From Eretmocerus hayati (lineage: Eukaryota; Arthropoda; Insecta; Hymenoptera; Aphelinidae), in the NCBI GenBank assembly GCA_029851415.1, contig CM056744.1, positions 99,357,338-99,421,337 of the forward strand: a stretch of 64,000 bases of DNA. Reading direction: 5' to 3'. Shown here in pieces: positions 33,525 through 44,710 of the stretch; positions within the stretch are counted from its first letter, which is position 1; each line of letters begins with the position of its first letter. The notes under the pieces are model-generated. The model did not search any database. It had not been told where the DNA came from and saw only the letters and a program-made list of their open reading frames with translations. Made by a program: the position numbers and the translations under genes.

Positions 33525-34190
33525 CAGGTTACCTACGTGGAACGGGTGAAGTATAATGAATGTGGCCGTATGGGTCATGGACGGTTTGGTGAGTGGATGG
33601 GTAGATGGGCCGGATGGATAGATGACCTGGTCCGGCTTGGAACGGTCTGGAATGGTCTACGATGGTCTGGCACGGCGTGGGACGTTCTGGTACGGTTTGA
33701 AACAGTCTGAATGGTCTGATATGGTTTGGGACGGTTTGAAATAGTTCGGGTGGTCTGGAATAATCTAAAATTGTTTGGTAAGGTCTGAAATGGTTTGGAA
33801 CGGCCAGAGATATTCTGATACGGTCTGTAACAATCTGGAACTGCTCGTGGAACTGTTTAGAAAAGTCTAGGGTGGGATGGGATGATCTGGAATGATTTGG
33901 AAGAGTCTGGAATGATCCAAGACGGTCTGGAACGGTCTGAAACAAAGTAGAACGGACCCACATTGTCCGGAATGGTCTGGTATGATCTGGGACGTTCTTG
34001 AACAAAGTGAAAGAATCTAAAATATTTTGGAGCGGCCTTGATTAGGTTGAGCTGGCTAAAGCATAATATGTGGCCTAGGATACGTATACAATCATCATTA
34101 CTGAACTACAAAAACATTTCGGGGGCCTCTAATTGATCAGGAATATTCACAAGTTAAACGAATGGTAGCGAGAGAGGCAATAACATTAGT
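33525..34190 (+). repeat. GGTCTGG-minisatellite element, copy 2
   Basis: The head is GTGGCCGTATGGGTCATGGA plus GATGGGT repeats. The GGTCTGGAAY array runs from about 33590 to 34040. The tail has GAGCTGGCTAAAGCATAATATG and GGGCCTCTAATTGATCAGG, then AGCGAGAGAGGCA. It begins only 25 bp after copy 1 ends, so the two are near-tandem. Minus-strand frames here only decode the repeat. Confidence 0.65.
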
Positions 34191-35246
34191 ACTAAACTAA
34201 GACCGTGAGAATGGAAAATGTCGAAGCTTCACTTCCTGTTCAATTTCTCGTTTAGTATATAATTTTACGCATGAAGACAATGCAAAAAAAATGAAAGAGC
34301 TCATCCACTTCATATCCAAGTGTCCGTCCTTTCCTCGAGCGATATATTACGAGAGTGTGGTTGAATATTGAATTTGAAGTCGATCTGCACTCGAGTAACG
34401 TACGAGAGCGTTGTGTCGCTTTCGGCATTACGTCACGATTCGCAAGTGCCCTCACGACATTTTATCAAAATACATATACGTCCCATTCTCAGGTGACTCG
34501 AGTATATGAGCATTTATTATTGTAGAAAGTGTACCACGTCGCGTAAAATTTCATAAATAAAGAGCATGCTAATTTTCACCAGACTATAACACACCTCTTT
34601 ACTCGAGTGTATCACTTTTGGTAATCCAAAATTGTCTGACCCTTCACTCTAGATCACATTCTTTGCTTGCGATTTCTCTTGATGCGGTATTTTTTATTTT
34701 TTTTCCTTGTTCTATCATACCGAGTAAGAGCATTGAGACCTGGTGTGAACACATATTTCCTGTAAAAATCCTTAGATTTTTGTCATTATTGCTAGTCAAA
34801 TACTGGTCAAGGTATTCGTGCATTTTACTTCTCATTTTTTGACACTTGAGCGGAGATTATTTTCGAATTTTTGAGAATATTTTCGACCCTCGTGCTTCCA
34901 GTTTGGGCAGCAGAGCCTATCAAAATGTAAAAACGAGCGTATTCTGCCTCATATAGAAACATACTGTTATAAAAGTTGAGTGAGTGAGAAACAAAGTGCC
35001 TCCAAATTTGAGCTTATTCTGTAAAAATTGATTTTAGATACTCATCCGATTGAAATCTTAGCTGTATGACTGCTCCTTTACCTTTTTTGCAAGTACAAAT
35101 TTCATGTTTATTATCCTTCCTTGATAGGCAATTTAACCACTATCTTGTGGTTTAAAATCACAAATTGTATTGGGACTAGACCTGTGTGTTATTCAAGATG
35201 AGGCGAAAGTGCAATAGGTCCGAATTTTAAATCTCTCAAATGAGAA
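34191..35246. other. Unassigned noncoding DNA with a family B relic
   Basis: At about 34860-34995 the stretch TTTTCGACCCTCGTGCTTCC and GTTTGGGC echoes the family B module GACCCTCGCCTGCGGCTCGG. Otherwise nothing is recognised. Confidence 0.4.
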
Positions 35247-36785
35247 CCCTGGTAGAAATTCATTCCAATTTCCGGCTAAAAATTGGCCACTTGACTCCAA
35301 CTTTGGTCAATATTCAGATAACTGAAGTGGCCAGATTTTAGCCCCGAGATGTAACACTTTTTAGTCTAACTTTTAGCCAACTTTGCTCTTGGCCAATAAT
35401 TGGCCAAAAGTTTTGGGAATCTGAAAGAAACGAATATTTGAAGTCCAAATGTAACCGACACTAAATGGGCATAATTTGGACAGTTCAGATATTCATTGAC
35501 GACCATTTATCCCCTTAATTTTGGCGTGGATATGGTTAAAATATAGGCAACTTCGAATCTATTACTAATCATCATAGAATTAGAAATGTGTGACTATACG
35601 TGTAAAGGAACGTTTATCCTCCCCTGGAACAGTATTAGGGGCTGTCAGTGGTTTTCAACTGTGATAGTTGGTACTTACAAAAGATGTGTCAGAGTTCGCG
35701 AGAAATCAGACACGATCTGGTAAAGGTTCACCCGTGGTCTACACGTAACACTGCCAAGTTTGGTGCGAGAAAGTTAATCCAGGCACTGCGCCACCTAGTG
35801 ATCATCGGCAACCTCTCAAATACAGAAGAATCAGTTGGCCAATTTTTGAATCCAATTTATAGCCAAAAACTAGCCACATCAATTTTTGTGAGACTTAACC
35901 TTACATTCCGAACGTTGGTATACATTGTCACCTTGAAGCGTCTGCATGGTCAGTTGATCTCGATAACATTTCAACGCTAGTTCACTCAAGACAACTAATT
36001 CGACTAAATGTTCAAAAAGGCATCAGCGTAGCCTATATCTGTGAAGAGGTAGAATCTGTGACTCCAGTGGTTGTCGCGGATTTCTAGCCATCAGTGACCC
36101 GAATAAGATCGCGGATGTCGAGGTTAGCTGCATGTGATACGCCAGTGTTGTGTGATCCCGTAGTGCATCATCAGAACAACAGTCAACACCCTTGCCGGGT
36201 TGTCATCTCCTTGTAAATGTGCTTTGGTCATCGATTTATTAGTTCTTGCTCTTGTCTTAGTGCTCATACCGCAACACCGTGGTTCAGGATGTAGTCCGTG
36301 TGTCAGTGCTTGACAAAAGTCACCCGTATAATGTCAGCGATTTGTGTATTACAAATATTTATTGATGTATCCACCATTTTTTCATAGGTGCAAGCAATAG
36401 ACAAAATTAAAGTCATCTGTATATTGCACTTTTATCCTACTTTTACATTTGGTCAAAACTGGGCATAAAATGGCGCTCACATCAAATTTGGATTATATCC
36501 AATAAATTTCCATAAAATGACCTCGCATATTCCACGCAAAAGCAAAATGTGGCCATTTTTTTATGCACTTCGATCGGAATTCCGCTCCAGAATCCTCAAT
36601 CTATTCGATGGCATTCAGGTGAGTTTCATTCGATACAAGTTTCAATCCCAATTACGAAGACCAAATTATAGCCATAAATTGCCCATCTAAATTAGTCAAA
36701 TTTTCTTAGCCATATTTTAGATCTGACTCTAATACTTTTCGGCGAATGGAAATCACCGGGGCCAAAATGGCCACGTTCTCCAGGA
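35247..36785 (+). mobile_element. CCCTGGTAGAAATT-ended element (~1.5 kb), degenerate
   Basis: It begins CCCTGGTAGAAATT, identical to the terminus at 1106-1119. TGGCCA/TTGGCC and AGCCA-type motifs are dense near both ends (35270-35410, 35830-35880, 36460-36780). The right end, read inward on the minus strand, is CCTGGAGAACGTGGCCA, a weak match to the left end. The middle has more balanced composition but no intact frame (best 110 codons at 35648-35980, no family match). The superfamily is unknown. Confidence 0.4.
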
Positions 36786-38409
36786 TTTTTGTAGGATAAA
36801 CACAATAATTTCGATCGTATGGACAGCTATTTACCAGAACAGTACAATTCAGTTATGGATTTCCAAAAAATTACGTTGATTTTTTTCTTTGGAAAAAGTT
36901 TCTTTTGGTAATGATGTCTCAAAAATTATCCCCGGTTCACATAAAACGTTTTCTTTTCGAACAATTTCGTCAGAATATCTGAAAGAAGTAACCACGGATC
37001 AAAAAAGTCGTGAACATCAGATCAATATCGTTCTGTTACATAGCATCCCTCATTCATGTGGTTCAATACAAAATTAGTCCTCAAAGCTCATCTCGAAGTT
37101 CATAAACAATTCCACAAAAACTGGATCAGTATATTTATTATCCTAATCCTCTGGAGAATATGAGTAATAAAGACGTAGTTTACGAGTGTCAGACTCTCTT
37201 CAACTTACCAAACAAGACCGCAAACATCATACCAAGCTCAATATACCGTCAAAACTATGCATACAGTCTGTAAACCTTTGAGCCTAAATCATCCATAACA
37301 CACTGAACTCATGCGTATATACAAGAGCAAACCGCAAGAAGTACATTCATCCATCCATTCATCCTCTAGTATATTATTATGATCTACGCAAAATCTAGGC
37401 CTCACATAACATCGTACCAGACTTCTTATAATATCCCCATAACCATTTAAACAACATAAATATGTACAGATTCAAAATTTTCCACTTACATTATTTTGAG
37501 AAGTAGCATCGAGTCTTTGTACGAGAAATCGTTTCCGTAGATGGGCTTCCTTTAACTCTATGGTATGCTAGATTCACAGTATTTGGTATTAGATACAAGT
37601 CTAAAACTCGTATTTTGCTCGCACGCCAACGAATGCGGTTTTCACATGAGCTTCTAAATACTATACTCAGGATCAATGTTCTCTCTATCTATCTTTCATG
37701 CTTTTGCCAGTGTATAAGAGCCCCATGCACAGAGTCAGCGCGACAATTTAACTTTCCTACCATAGCATGTGAACTTACTACTTCTCAAAGCCAATGACTC
37801 TTTGCACGATGCGGTTCTGATATATATATTTATATCTACTATACATGCTTCTAGAAGGTCTTAGAGCAATGAAATATAGACAGTAGAGGAGATATTGACC
37901 TGTCGATGCTTTTCAACTGATGTTTTTTGTCCAGCTTCCGGTATATGTCATTTATACTGGCGTTTTAGGGTTTTTTTTTTTGAGTGATGGAATTTGATTT
38001 GGGATCGATGATGGTGCTCATTAAGGGATTTGATAGTGATCAGTGGTATTAAATAAGAATTTTTTGAATGAAAGATTAATGATTAGATGTTCACTCAAAT
38101 CGGGGATGAAATTTTATCGGTTTTTCTTGATATTCGATGCGCAAGACATTGACAGAAAAATCCGGTACTTTTGTTTGCCAAAAAATGAATATGATTGTAC
38201 ATGTCAGATTGTTTTTCAACAAACTAAACGCCAGATTGTCCCTTTTGTACCAATTTTTCACTTTCACGCCCAGTATGTTTAAATAGTACAATTCCGGTCC
38301 AAGGGCAAAGAATGTTGGTTTTCTTGTATCAAGTGATATTTTTCGGCCAAACCAGAAAGCCAGGATTGGAATTGTCACTAGGATATATGAAAGCCATTAT
38401 GTTCAAATG
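36786..38409. other. Unassigned noncoding DNA
   Basis: No gene, RNA or structured repeat recognised. Confidence 0.45.
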
Positions 38410-39040
38410 CCGTAGTCTATCCTTCCTTCTGTTGTAAGAGGGGAAAAAATCAAAAAATTGGTCGGAAAAGTCACATTCCCGCACAGAAGATGAAAAGATA
38501 GCGTACTTATAATCCACAGCAACAGACTCTGGATTTCGTAAACCCCCGCCCACGGCTCGGTCCATTCAAAGTCTGCACTCGGGATGCAGAATTCAATTTT
38601 CGCGCAGTTGTATCGTAACTTAGTGATTTCCATTAGCTGTTTGGGAGAGGAAATCAAAAAAATGTGTGCAAACGTCAAATTCCCATACATCAACTGATGA
38701 AATAATGATACCTTACAAAAGTAAAATCTCATATTTCGAGTGTCTATTTTTGACCATCGCCTTCGGCTTGGGTCGGAATTGTTGTCGTCACGAGGGTGCG
38801 AAACCCAAATTTTGCGAACACATGTCGTGGAGTAAATTTTGAGAAACTTTGGGTGAAATTGGAAAATTCATACAGGGAAAACCCTCTCCGCGCCGTATGC
38901 GAAAAAGTAGTACGACACTCGGACGTGGAGATTTTCACATTTTCGAGCCAATTCTGACCCTCGCTTACAGCTCGGGCCTAAAAAATATCACTCGGTGTCA
39001 AAAAATGATAATTTCTACTCTCGTATGAAAACTTACTGTT
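38410..39040. repeat. Family B repeat cluster, degenerate
   Basis: Three degenerate modules are visible. They are CCCGCCCACGGCTCGGTCC near 38545, GACCATCGCCTTCGGCTTGG near 38752 followed by TCACGAGGGTGCGAAACCC, and GACCCTCGCTTACAGCTCGG near 38956 followed by ATCACTCGGTGTC. They match the modules at 51285-51720 in order and spacing but with many substitutions. Confidence 0.5.
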
Positions 39041-39726
39041 TTATGCACGGCAGAAATTCGAGTGTCAGATGATCAGAGAGCAATATATCAATGGCTCAAA
39101 CAAACATAGATTCGTGTTATTTGGAAAAACATTATAAAAACTACTGACTCCGAGGAGCACTTTCGATAATTGATAAAATAGTCTACAAGAAAACACAGAG
39201 CTCCGAATACGTCTCAAGTATCTTCTATGAAGCCAGAAATGCTTTTTGCAAAGGCCATCTTCGTTTCATGCATAACCCAGAATAGCTCTCCCATAACCTA
39301 TCAAATAGATCCAAAGGGGTACGGTGGTACGATTAGAAAGTACTCCGAATTCCATCTCGAAAGATCAATCATTAAAAATCTTCAAACCATATCATCATCT
39401 CCAAGTCATAAAGCTCATTACATCTTGTCTAAAAATCACATACACAAGCTTCAAAAGCTCTACTATTAGAGCACAATTACATTTCCTAACGGTGAACTCT
39501 CATCTCAGTCATCGTACTTGAAAACTATTATTGCAGTTAGGTCGAATCAATTCGTCTATATAAGCTAGGAATGCCAATTTAACGCATCTCATGATTCGAT
39601 TTCTGATTTTTCTCTTTCAGTGCGCAGTGTAGTACGAGTTTGAGTACGGAAGATTCCAATCGTTACGTCCTGTAGAAAAAAAAGCTCCTGCATTGCAGTG
39701 AGTTCAATCGCACCAAGACCTATCAC

Positions 39727-39752
39727 ATATATATATATATATATATATATAT
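39727..39752. repeat. (AT)13 microsatellite
   Basis: An uninterrupted AT dinucleotide run. Confidence 0.95.
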
Positions 39753-40016
39753 GTATAAGTAATGTCACTTTTACCTTCACCTGCAGAGTATGCCGCTGCC
39801 GATGCTATGCATGGCGCCGAGCGACTTTGAGAAGTCGAACTTTCATTCTCGCGCGCGAAAAACCTTACGGCTCTCTACCTATAATACTTGCATGCGTGCG
39901 TGTTGATCTTGCGACAATAATTTGTCTTGTGCGCACGGCTACTATACCACATCTTGTAAACACATACACATACACTATACGTAATACATATGTACATATA
40001 TGTGAGTAAATATTCA

Positions 40017-40031
40017 TGTGTGTGTGTGTGT
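40017..40031. repeat. (TG)n microsatellite
   Basis: Short TG run followed by TTGGTGTG. Confidence 0.9.
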
Positions 40032-40184
40032 TGGTGTGAGTTCATTTCATTGGTGCAGAAGATGGTAACTCCCACGTTAATTAGCCTGAAATCATAATAC
40101 GCGCCCATTCGCCATTGTTACCCTCAAGCTCGCAAAAGGATCTTCACCTTTGTCGAGCACGTAATAGCATTTGTATGTGTGTAG

Positions 40185-40203
40185 GTGTGTGTGTGTGTGT
40201 GTG
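40185..40203. repeat. (GT)n microsatellite
   Basis: GT run, preceded by GTATGTGTGTAG. Confidence 0.9.
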
Positions 40204-40669
40204 CACAGAAAAGTGCAAAATAGATATTAGATTGCTTTGTATGCGCACGTATACGCGTCTAATTGTCTATTTGCAGTGCCATTGTTTTGCCTTCGAATGT
40301 ATGTACGATTGCTCTCTTATTTACTTTCGAAACTTTTTGTGCTTTTTTTCGGAATCATTTGTAGATTGCAGGAATCCTGATTTCTCAGGGTTAATGAAGT
40401 GTCTCTTGTGTATTTGAGAAGATTTCCATCATTTTGCGAGTAATTGATGGGATTTTTACAAGAATGCCATCCAATACTATTGTACTGATTGAAAAAGAAG
40501 TGAACATGATACCAACTTTTTCAAATCGAACCTATGTTCCCACGAAACATTTTTATTTTACCGTATGTCGAATTGGTGAGGTGATCTAGGATTTATACTC
40601 ATTGAAAGCCAGTCCAAAATTTGTCCTCCCAGATCCCGCGTATTGGGTTGCCTGAGTGGGGTGAGGGAT

Positions 40670-42345
40670 AGAGTCTGAAGGGTAATAAGTGGCCGTATGT
40701 ATGGGTCATAGATGGGGCGATGGGTGAATGGGTTGGCGGGTTGGTGGGTGGATGGATCGTCTGGTTCGATATGGAATGGTCTAGGATGGTTTCGTACGAT
40801 CTGGGATGGTCTGGCAGGGTCTAGTACGATCTTGGACGGTCTGAAATGGTCTGGGATTGTCTGGAACGATTTTGTTTGGTCTGGGAAGGTTGGAAATGAC
40901 CTGAGGTGGCCTGGAAACGATTTGTACGGTCCAAGACGGTCTGGTACAACCTGGAATGGTCTGGGTCAGGCTGAAATGATCTGAAACAGCCTGGAATGAT
41001 TTGGAATGGTCTGATACAGTCTTGGACGGTCTGTTATGGTCTGAGATGGTCTGGAATGGTTTGGAACGGTCTAGGATGGTTGGGAATGGTCTGAGGTGGT
41101 CTGGAATAGATTGGTACGGTATGAGACACTATGGTATGGCCTGGAATTTTCTGGGGCGGGCTAGTATGGTCTGAAATGGTCTGGTACGGCCTGGAATGAT
41201 CTGGTACGTACTTGTACGGTCTGGTATGGTCTGATGGAATCGTCTGGGACGGTCTGGATTGGTTCGGAACGGTTTGGTCTGGTTCGGCAAGGTCTAAGGT
41301 AATCTGGAACGGTCCGGTACGGCCTGGGACGGTTCGATATGGACTGGTACCGTCTGGAATTATCTAGGATGGTCTGGAATGGTTTGGAACGGTCTAGGAT
41401 GGTTGGGAATGGTCTGAGGTGGTCTGGAATAGATTGGTACGGTTTGAGACAGTATGGTATGGCCTGAAATTTTCTGGGGCGGGCTAGTATGGTCTGAAAT
41501 GATCTGGTACGGCCTGGATTGGTCTGGTTGGGCAAGGTCTAGGGTAATCTGGAACGGTCCGGTACGGACTCGGACGGTTCGATATGGACTGGTACCGTCT
41601 GGCATTGTCTAGGATGGTCTGGAATGGTTCGGAACGGTCTAGGATGGTTGGGAATGGTCTGAGGTGGTCTGGAATAGATTGGTACGGTACGAGACAGCAT
41701 GGTATGGCCTGGATTTTCCTGAGGTGGGCGAGTAAGGTCTGAAGTGGTCTGGTACGGTCTGGAATGATCTAGTACGTACTCGTACGGTCTGGTATGGTCT
41801 GATGGAATGGTCTAGGACGGTCTGGATTCGTTCGGAACGGCTTGGTCCGGTTGGGAAAGGTCTAGGGTAATCTAGTACCGTCCGCTATGGCCTGGGACGG
41901 TTTGGTATGGACTGATACTGTCTGAAATTGTCTGGGATGGTCTGGAATCATCTGGTCCTATCTGGGACGCTCTGGGAGGGTTCTGGTCTAGGCTGGGCTG
42001 GGCTGAGTTGGCTCAAATATGATACCTGGCCGGGTGAGTTAAAGGTGGGGGCGCGAGAGATTTGATAAGTGGGTAGGTTGATGGTTGGCTGGTGAAGTGG
42101 ACAGGTCGATGAGTGGGTGTCTAGATGGGCTGATGAGTCGTTATAACCATCAGAGGTATTAATTCAACACAATATCAACTTTATAAAGTTTATAAGAAGC
42201 CCCACTTCGGGACCATCAATTAATTATAACCCACTATTTTAAAAATATAATTTTTGTGGTACAGACGCATATTAGAAACCTTTGACCCATCAAGAACATT
42301 TACAAGCTGAATGAGCGGTAGTGAGAGAGGCAAGTAAACTAGTTA
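40670..42345 (+). repeat. GGTCTGG-minisatellite element, copy 3 (largest)
   Basis: The head is GTGGCCGTATGTATGGGTCA and (GGTGGGTGGAT)-like sequence. The array of ~10-11-bp GGTCTGGAAY units spans about 40745-42005. Within it, a longer segment (GGTCTAGGATGGTTGGGAAT, GGTCTGAGGTGGTCTGGAAT, then AGATTGGTACGG) recurs three times, near 41080, 41392 and 41637, giving a higher-order period of about 250-310 bp. The tail has GGCTGGGCTGAGTTGGCTCA, CCATCAAGAACATTTACAAG and AGTGAGAGAGGCAA, as in copies 1 and 2. The 124-codon minus frame (41161-41535) only translates the repeat. Confidence 0.75.
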
Positions 42346-43869
42346 TCTATGAAGCGAAGGAATTGAAATTGACTACTTGATTCTATAGACAATTCTATAA
42401 CTACCTTCGTTACATGCTCATATTGCTCATGGCTCACCTACGTCTGCGAAAACTGATGCCGTGATTGTCAAAAATCATTCTGAATTGATAGAAATTGAAC
42501 GTGATCACATATTATGTAATTGTCTCAATATCTTTGCGATGAGTTGCGTGAAGTTTATACCCCAAATTGGTGTGAAATGCGATCGATATTGTTTGATGAT
42601 CTCACAATAGCGCCATAACATTATTTGTTACTATAACTCACTTACATTGTCCGATACCGAAAAGTTACCCTCAGTGACATCATGCATGGGGATATTATGA
42701 TTGGGGTAATCCTAGATGGAATTGCTTTTCAGTTTGTAAATCTTGCTAGGGTTCAAATCTTCAAATTCAGATACGAACTATGGTCATCGCCAGCCATTCG
42801 CGACAAAGAATCAATTATAGGTGAAATTTTAATCATCAAACAACAGAGCTTGTCGATTAAAAAAAAAAAAAAAAAAAAAAAAACGCAATGTCTGGTTTCT
42901 GTTGAATCCGGTATTAGGTAACTTCCGAGATGAATTTTTTCTCACATCTAGTCCACCGTTACAATATAACGTTCATCAGAGCACAACCTGCTGCCTCGTA
43001 CCAAACTCGCTAAAAAAGAAATCCCCGCGGGGGTCGCTAAAGGTGATGTATGATATAAAAAAAAAATCGAAAGCCCAGTCTCAAGAGCACAAATATATAT
43101 TTATATCGTACATACGCTGGGGACAATTAGAAGGTGAAAAGATTCGATTAAAATGATTCTGCACTCTCACTTTCTACGAGATTCGCGCACTTGATGCCTA
43201 GGTTCGTATGTACTTACACACATACACTTACTTACATACTAGATTTTATAAGGTTGTCTAGAAGCTAGTTCTTGCTTAGCGACATACGCGTTCACGCGCG
43301 ACGTCAATTTGCTCTTACCGCTACTATTATATACTGATGGCGTTCCATTCTGGTGCTTATGTAGCTCGCCACTCATCCGTCAAAAGGTTTAACACTTCCG
43401 CGATCGTTCAATTTTACGCGCTTAAGAAGCTCTCGTAAACATCTCATTAATTTTTAATTCTTGCTTACTCAGTGTATATAATACAGTGGAGGCTTTTAAT
43501 CATTGATGTGTGAAAAAATAGATGGTTACGCGTGAATCTATGTCAATTTGTAAGAAAGAGGTACCTACACGTTTCAGTGAATATCAAAGTGTCTGATCTT
43601 TTCAAGTTTCGCAAATCCTGATGGGGTGATAATAAAATGTCATTTTATTACGTACATGATTATTTGAGTTAACAGATACATATCTCAACATCCAGAAAGG
43701 CATAATAGATTTTCAGTTTAAAAATTTGAGCCATGAAAAAGTGCCATGAATCTATCAAAAATTTTTTGAAAGAAATATTTCGTTTAATTGACCATTGATC
43801 ATTAGATATGTTTTTTCTATTATGGATTTTTGTAAAAATCACGGAATTATAGGAAACCGTGAGATAATT
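42346..43869. other. Unassigned noncoding DNA
   Basis: Apart from a poly(A) run nothing is recognised. Sequence around 43180-43500 looks unique and CpG-containing but carries no supportable exon. Confidence 0.4.
42859..42883 (+). repeat. A25 homopolymer
   Basis: 25 consecutive A. It could be the tail of a retroposed sequence, but the upstream 200 bp shows no recognised retroelement and I see no clear target duplication. Confidence 0.9.
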
Positions 43870-44710
43870 GTTGCCTTATTCTAAAAGAATGTCTGATCAT
43901 AACCTTACTTTTGACCTTTGAAGTCATTTTCAAGGCCATTCGAAGGTCAAGCCCATAGTTCTTGACAGAAAAATCTTTTTTTGACTTCAAATTCTGAAAG
44001 ACTGTAAATAATCATGAAACTGTAGGGACTCGGGCAGATTATCATTAACTGATACTAACCTCTGATGTATGTACGCCAAGAAAAAGTGTTTTGTCGCAGA
44101 ATGGTGGGGATGATTTTGATTGTGATCAGAGCAAAAACCAGATCGTGACCTTGGCTATGACTTTGTAGGTCATTTCATGGGTAATTTGAAGAGTACCTAC
44201 ATTTCTGTCAATGGAAATATCTACTTCTGAATTCAAATTGGCTGAGAGGATGTAAAGGGTTGTGGAACTCCGGTATATTATTTGATTTGAAGTGACCTCG
44301 GTAAGAGTTTACCAGGAGACCGCAGACTCCGGAGCTCCCAGAGGGAGTGGTTCTCTCACACAAAAAATGCACGACTTTTCACATTGTTTTAAAATTCGAC
44401 ACTTTGGAAACAATTGAATTGACCTCCAAATGACCTCGAAAACACCTCGAAGGTCATAGCTAGGGTCACAACTCCTTATTCAACTCCAATTACAACCAAC
44501 TTTTTTTTTAAGCTACGAGGCTATCGTTCACCGGTATTCATTCAGGGATGAGTCAATTCACGTTCTTCAAGAATTTGAGATCAAAAGTAGGTGTTACCAT
44601 TTTAAAAAGCCGAATTGACCTTCAGATGATCTGATTTTGGGTTACAACCTTGAAAATGACCCTCAAGACCAAAATCCGGGTCACCATCAAACTTCTCTCT
44701 CAGAATAATA
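43870..44710. repeat. AGGTCA/TGACCT-rich degenerate repeat, copy 1
   Basis: TGACCT or AGGTCA occurs repeatedly in both orientations (near 43913, 43945, 44186, 44293, 44418, 44431, 44450, 44605), often as TTGACCTYNNAAATGACC. It resembles the segment at 58120-59140, so both look like old copies of one dispersed repeat. No coding capacity. Confidence 0.5.

Larger units (their letters stand above)
39041..40669. other. Unassigned noncoding DNA with microsatellites
   Basis: Low-repeat sequence apart from the listed (AT)n and (TG)n runs. CpG is locally frequent (39840-39950), but no exon or promoter can be supported. Confidence 0.4.

Noticed and set aside
32936..42345. Regularly spaced short repeats as a CRISPR array
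   Set aside because: The units are contiguous and degenerate with no unique spacers, and the DNA is eukaryotic in character.
42700..42900. A25 run as the tail of a retrotransposon
   Set aside because: No retroelement sequence, target duplication or polyadenylation signal in the right place was recognised upstream.
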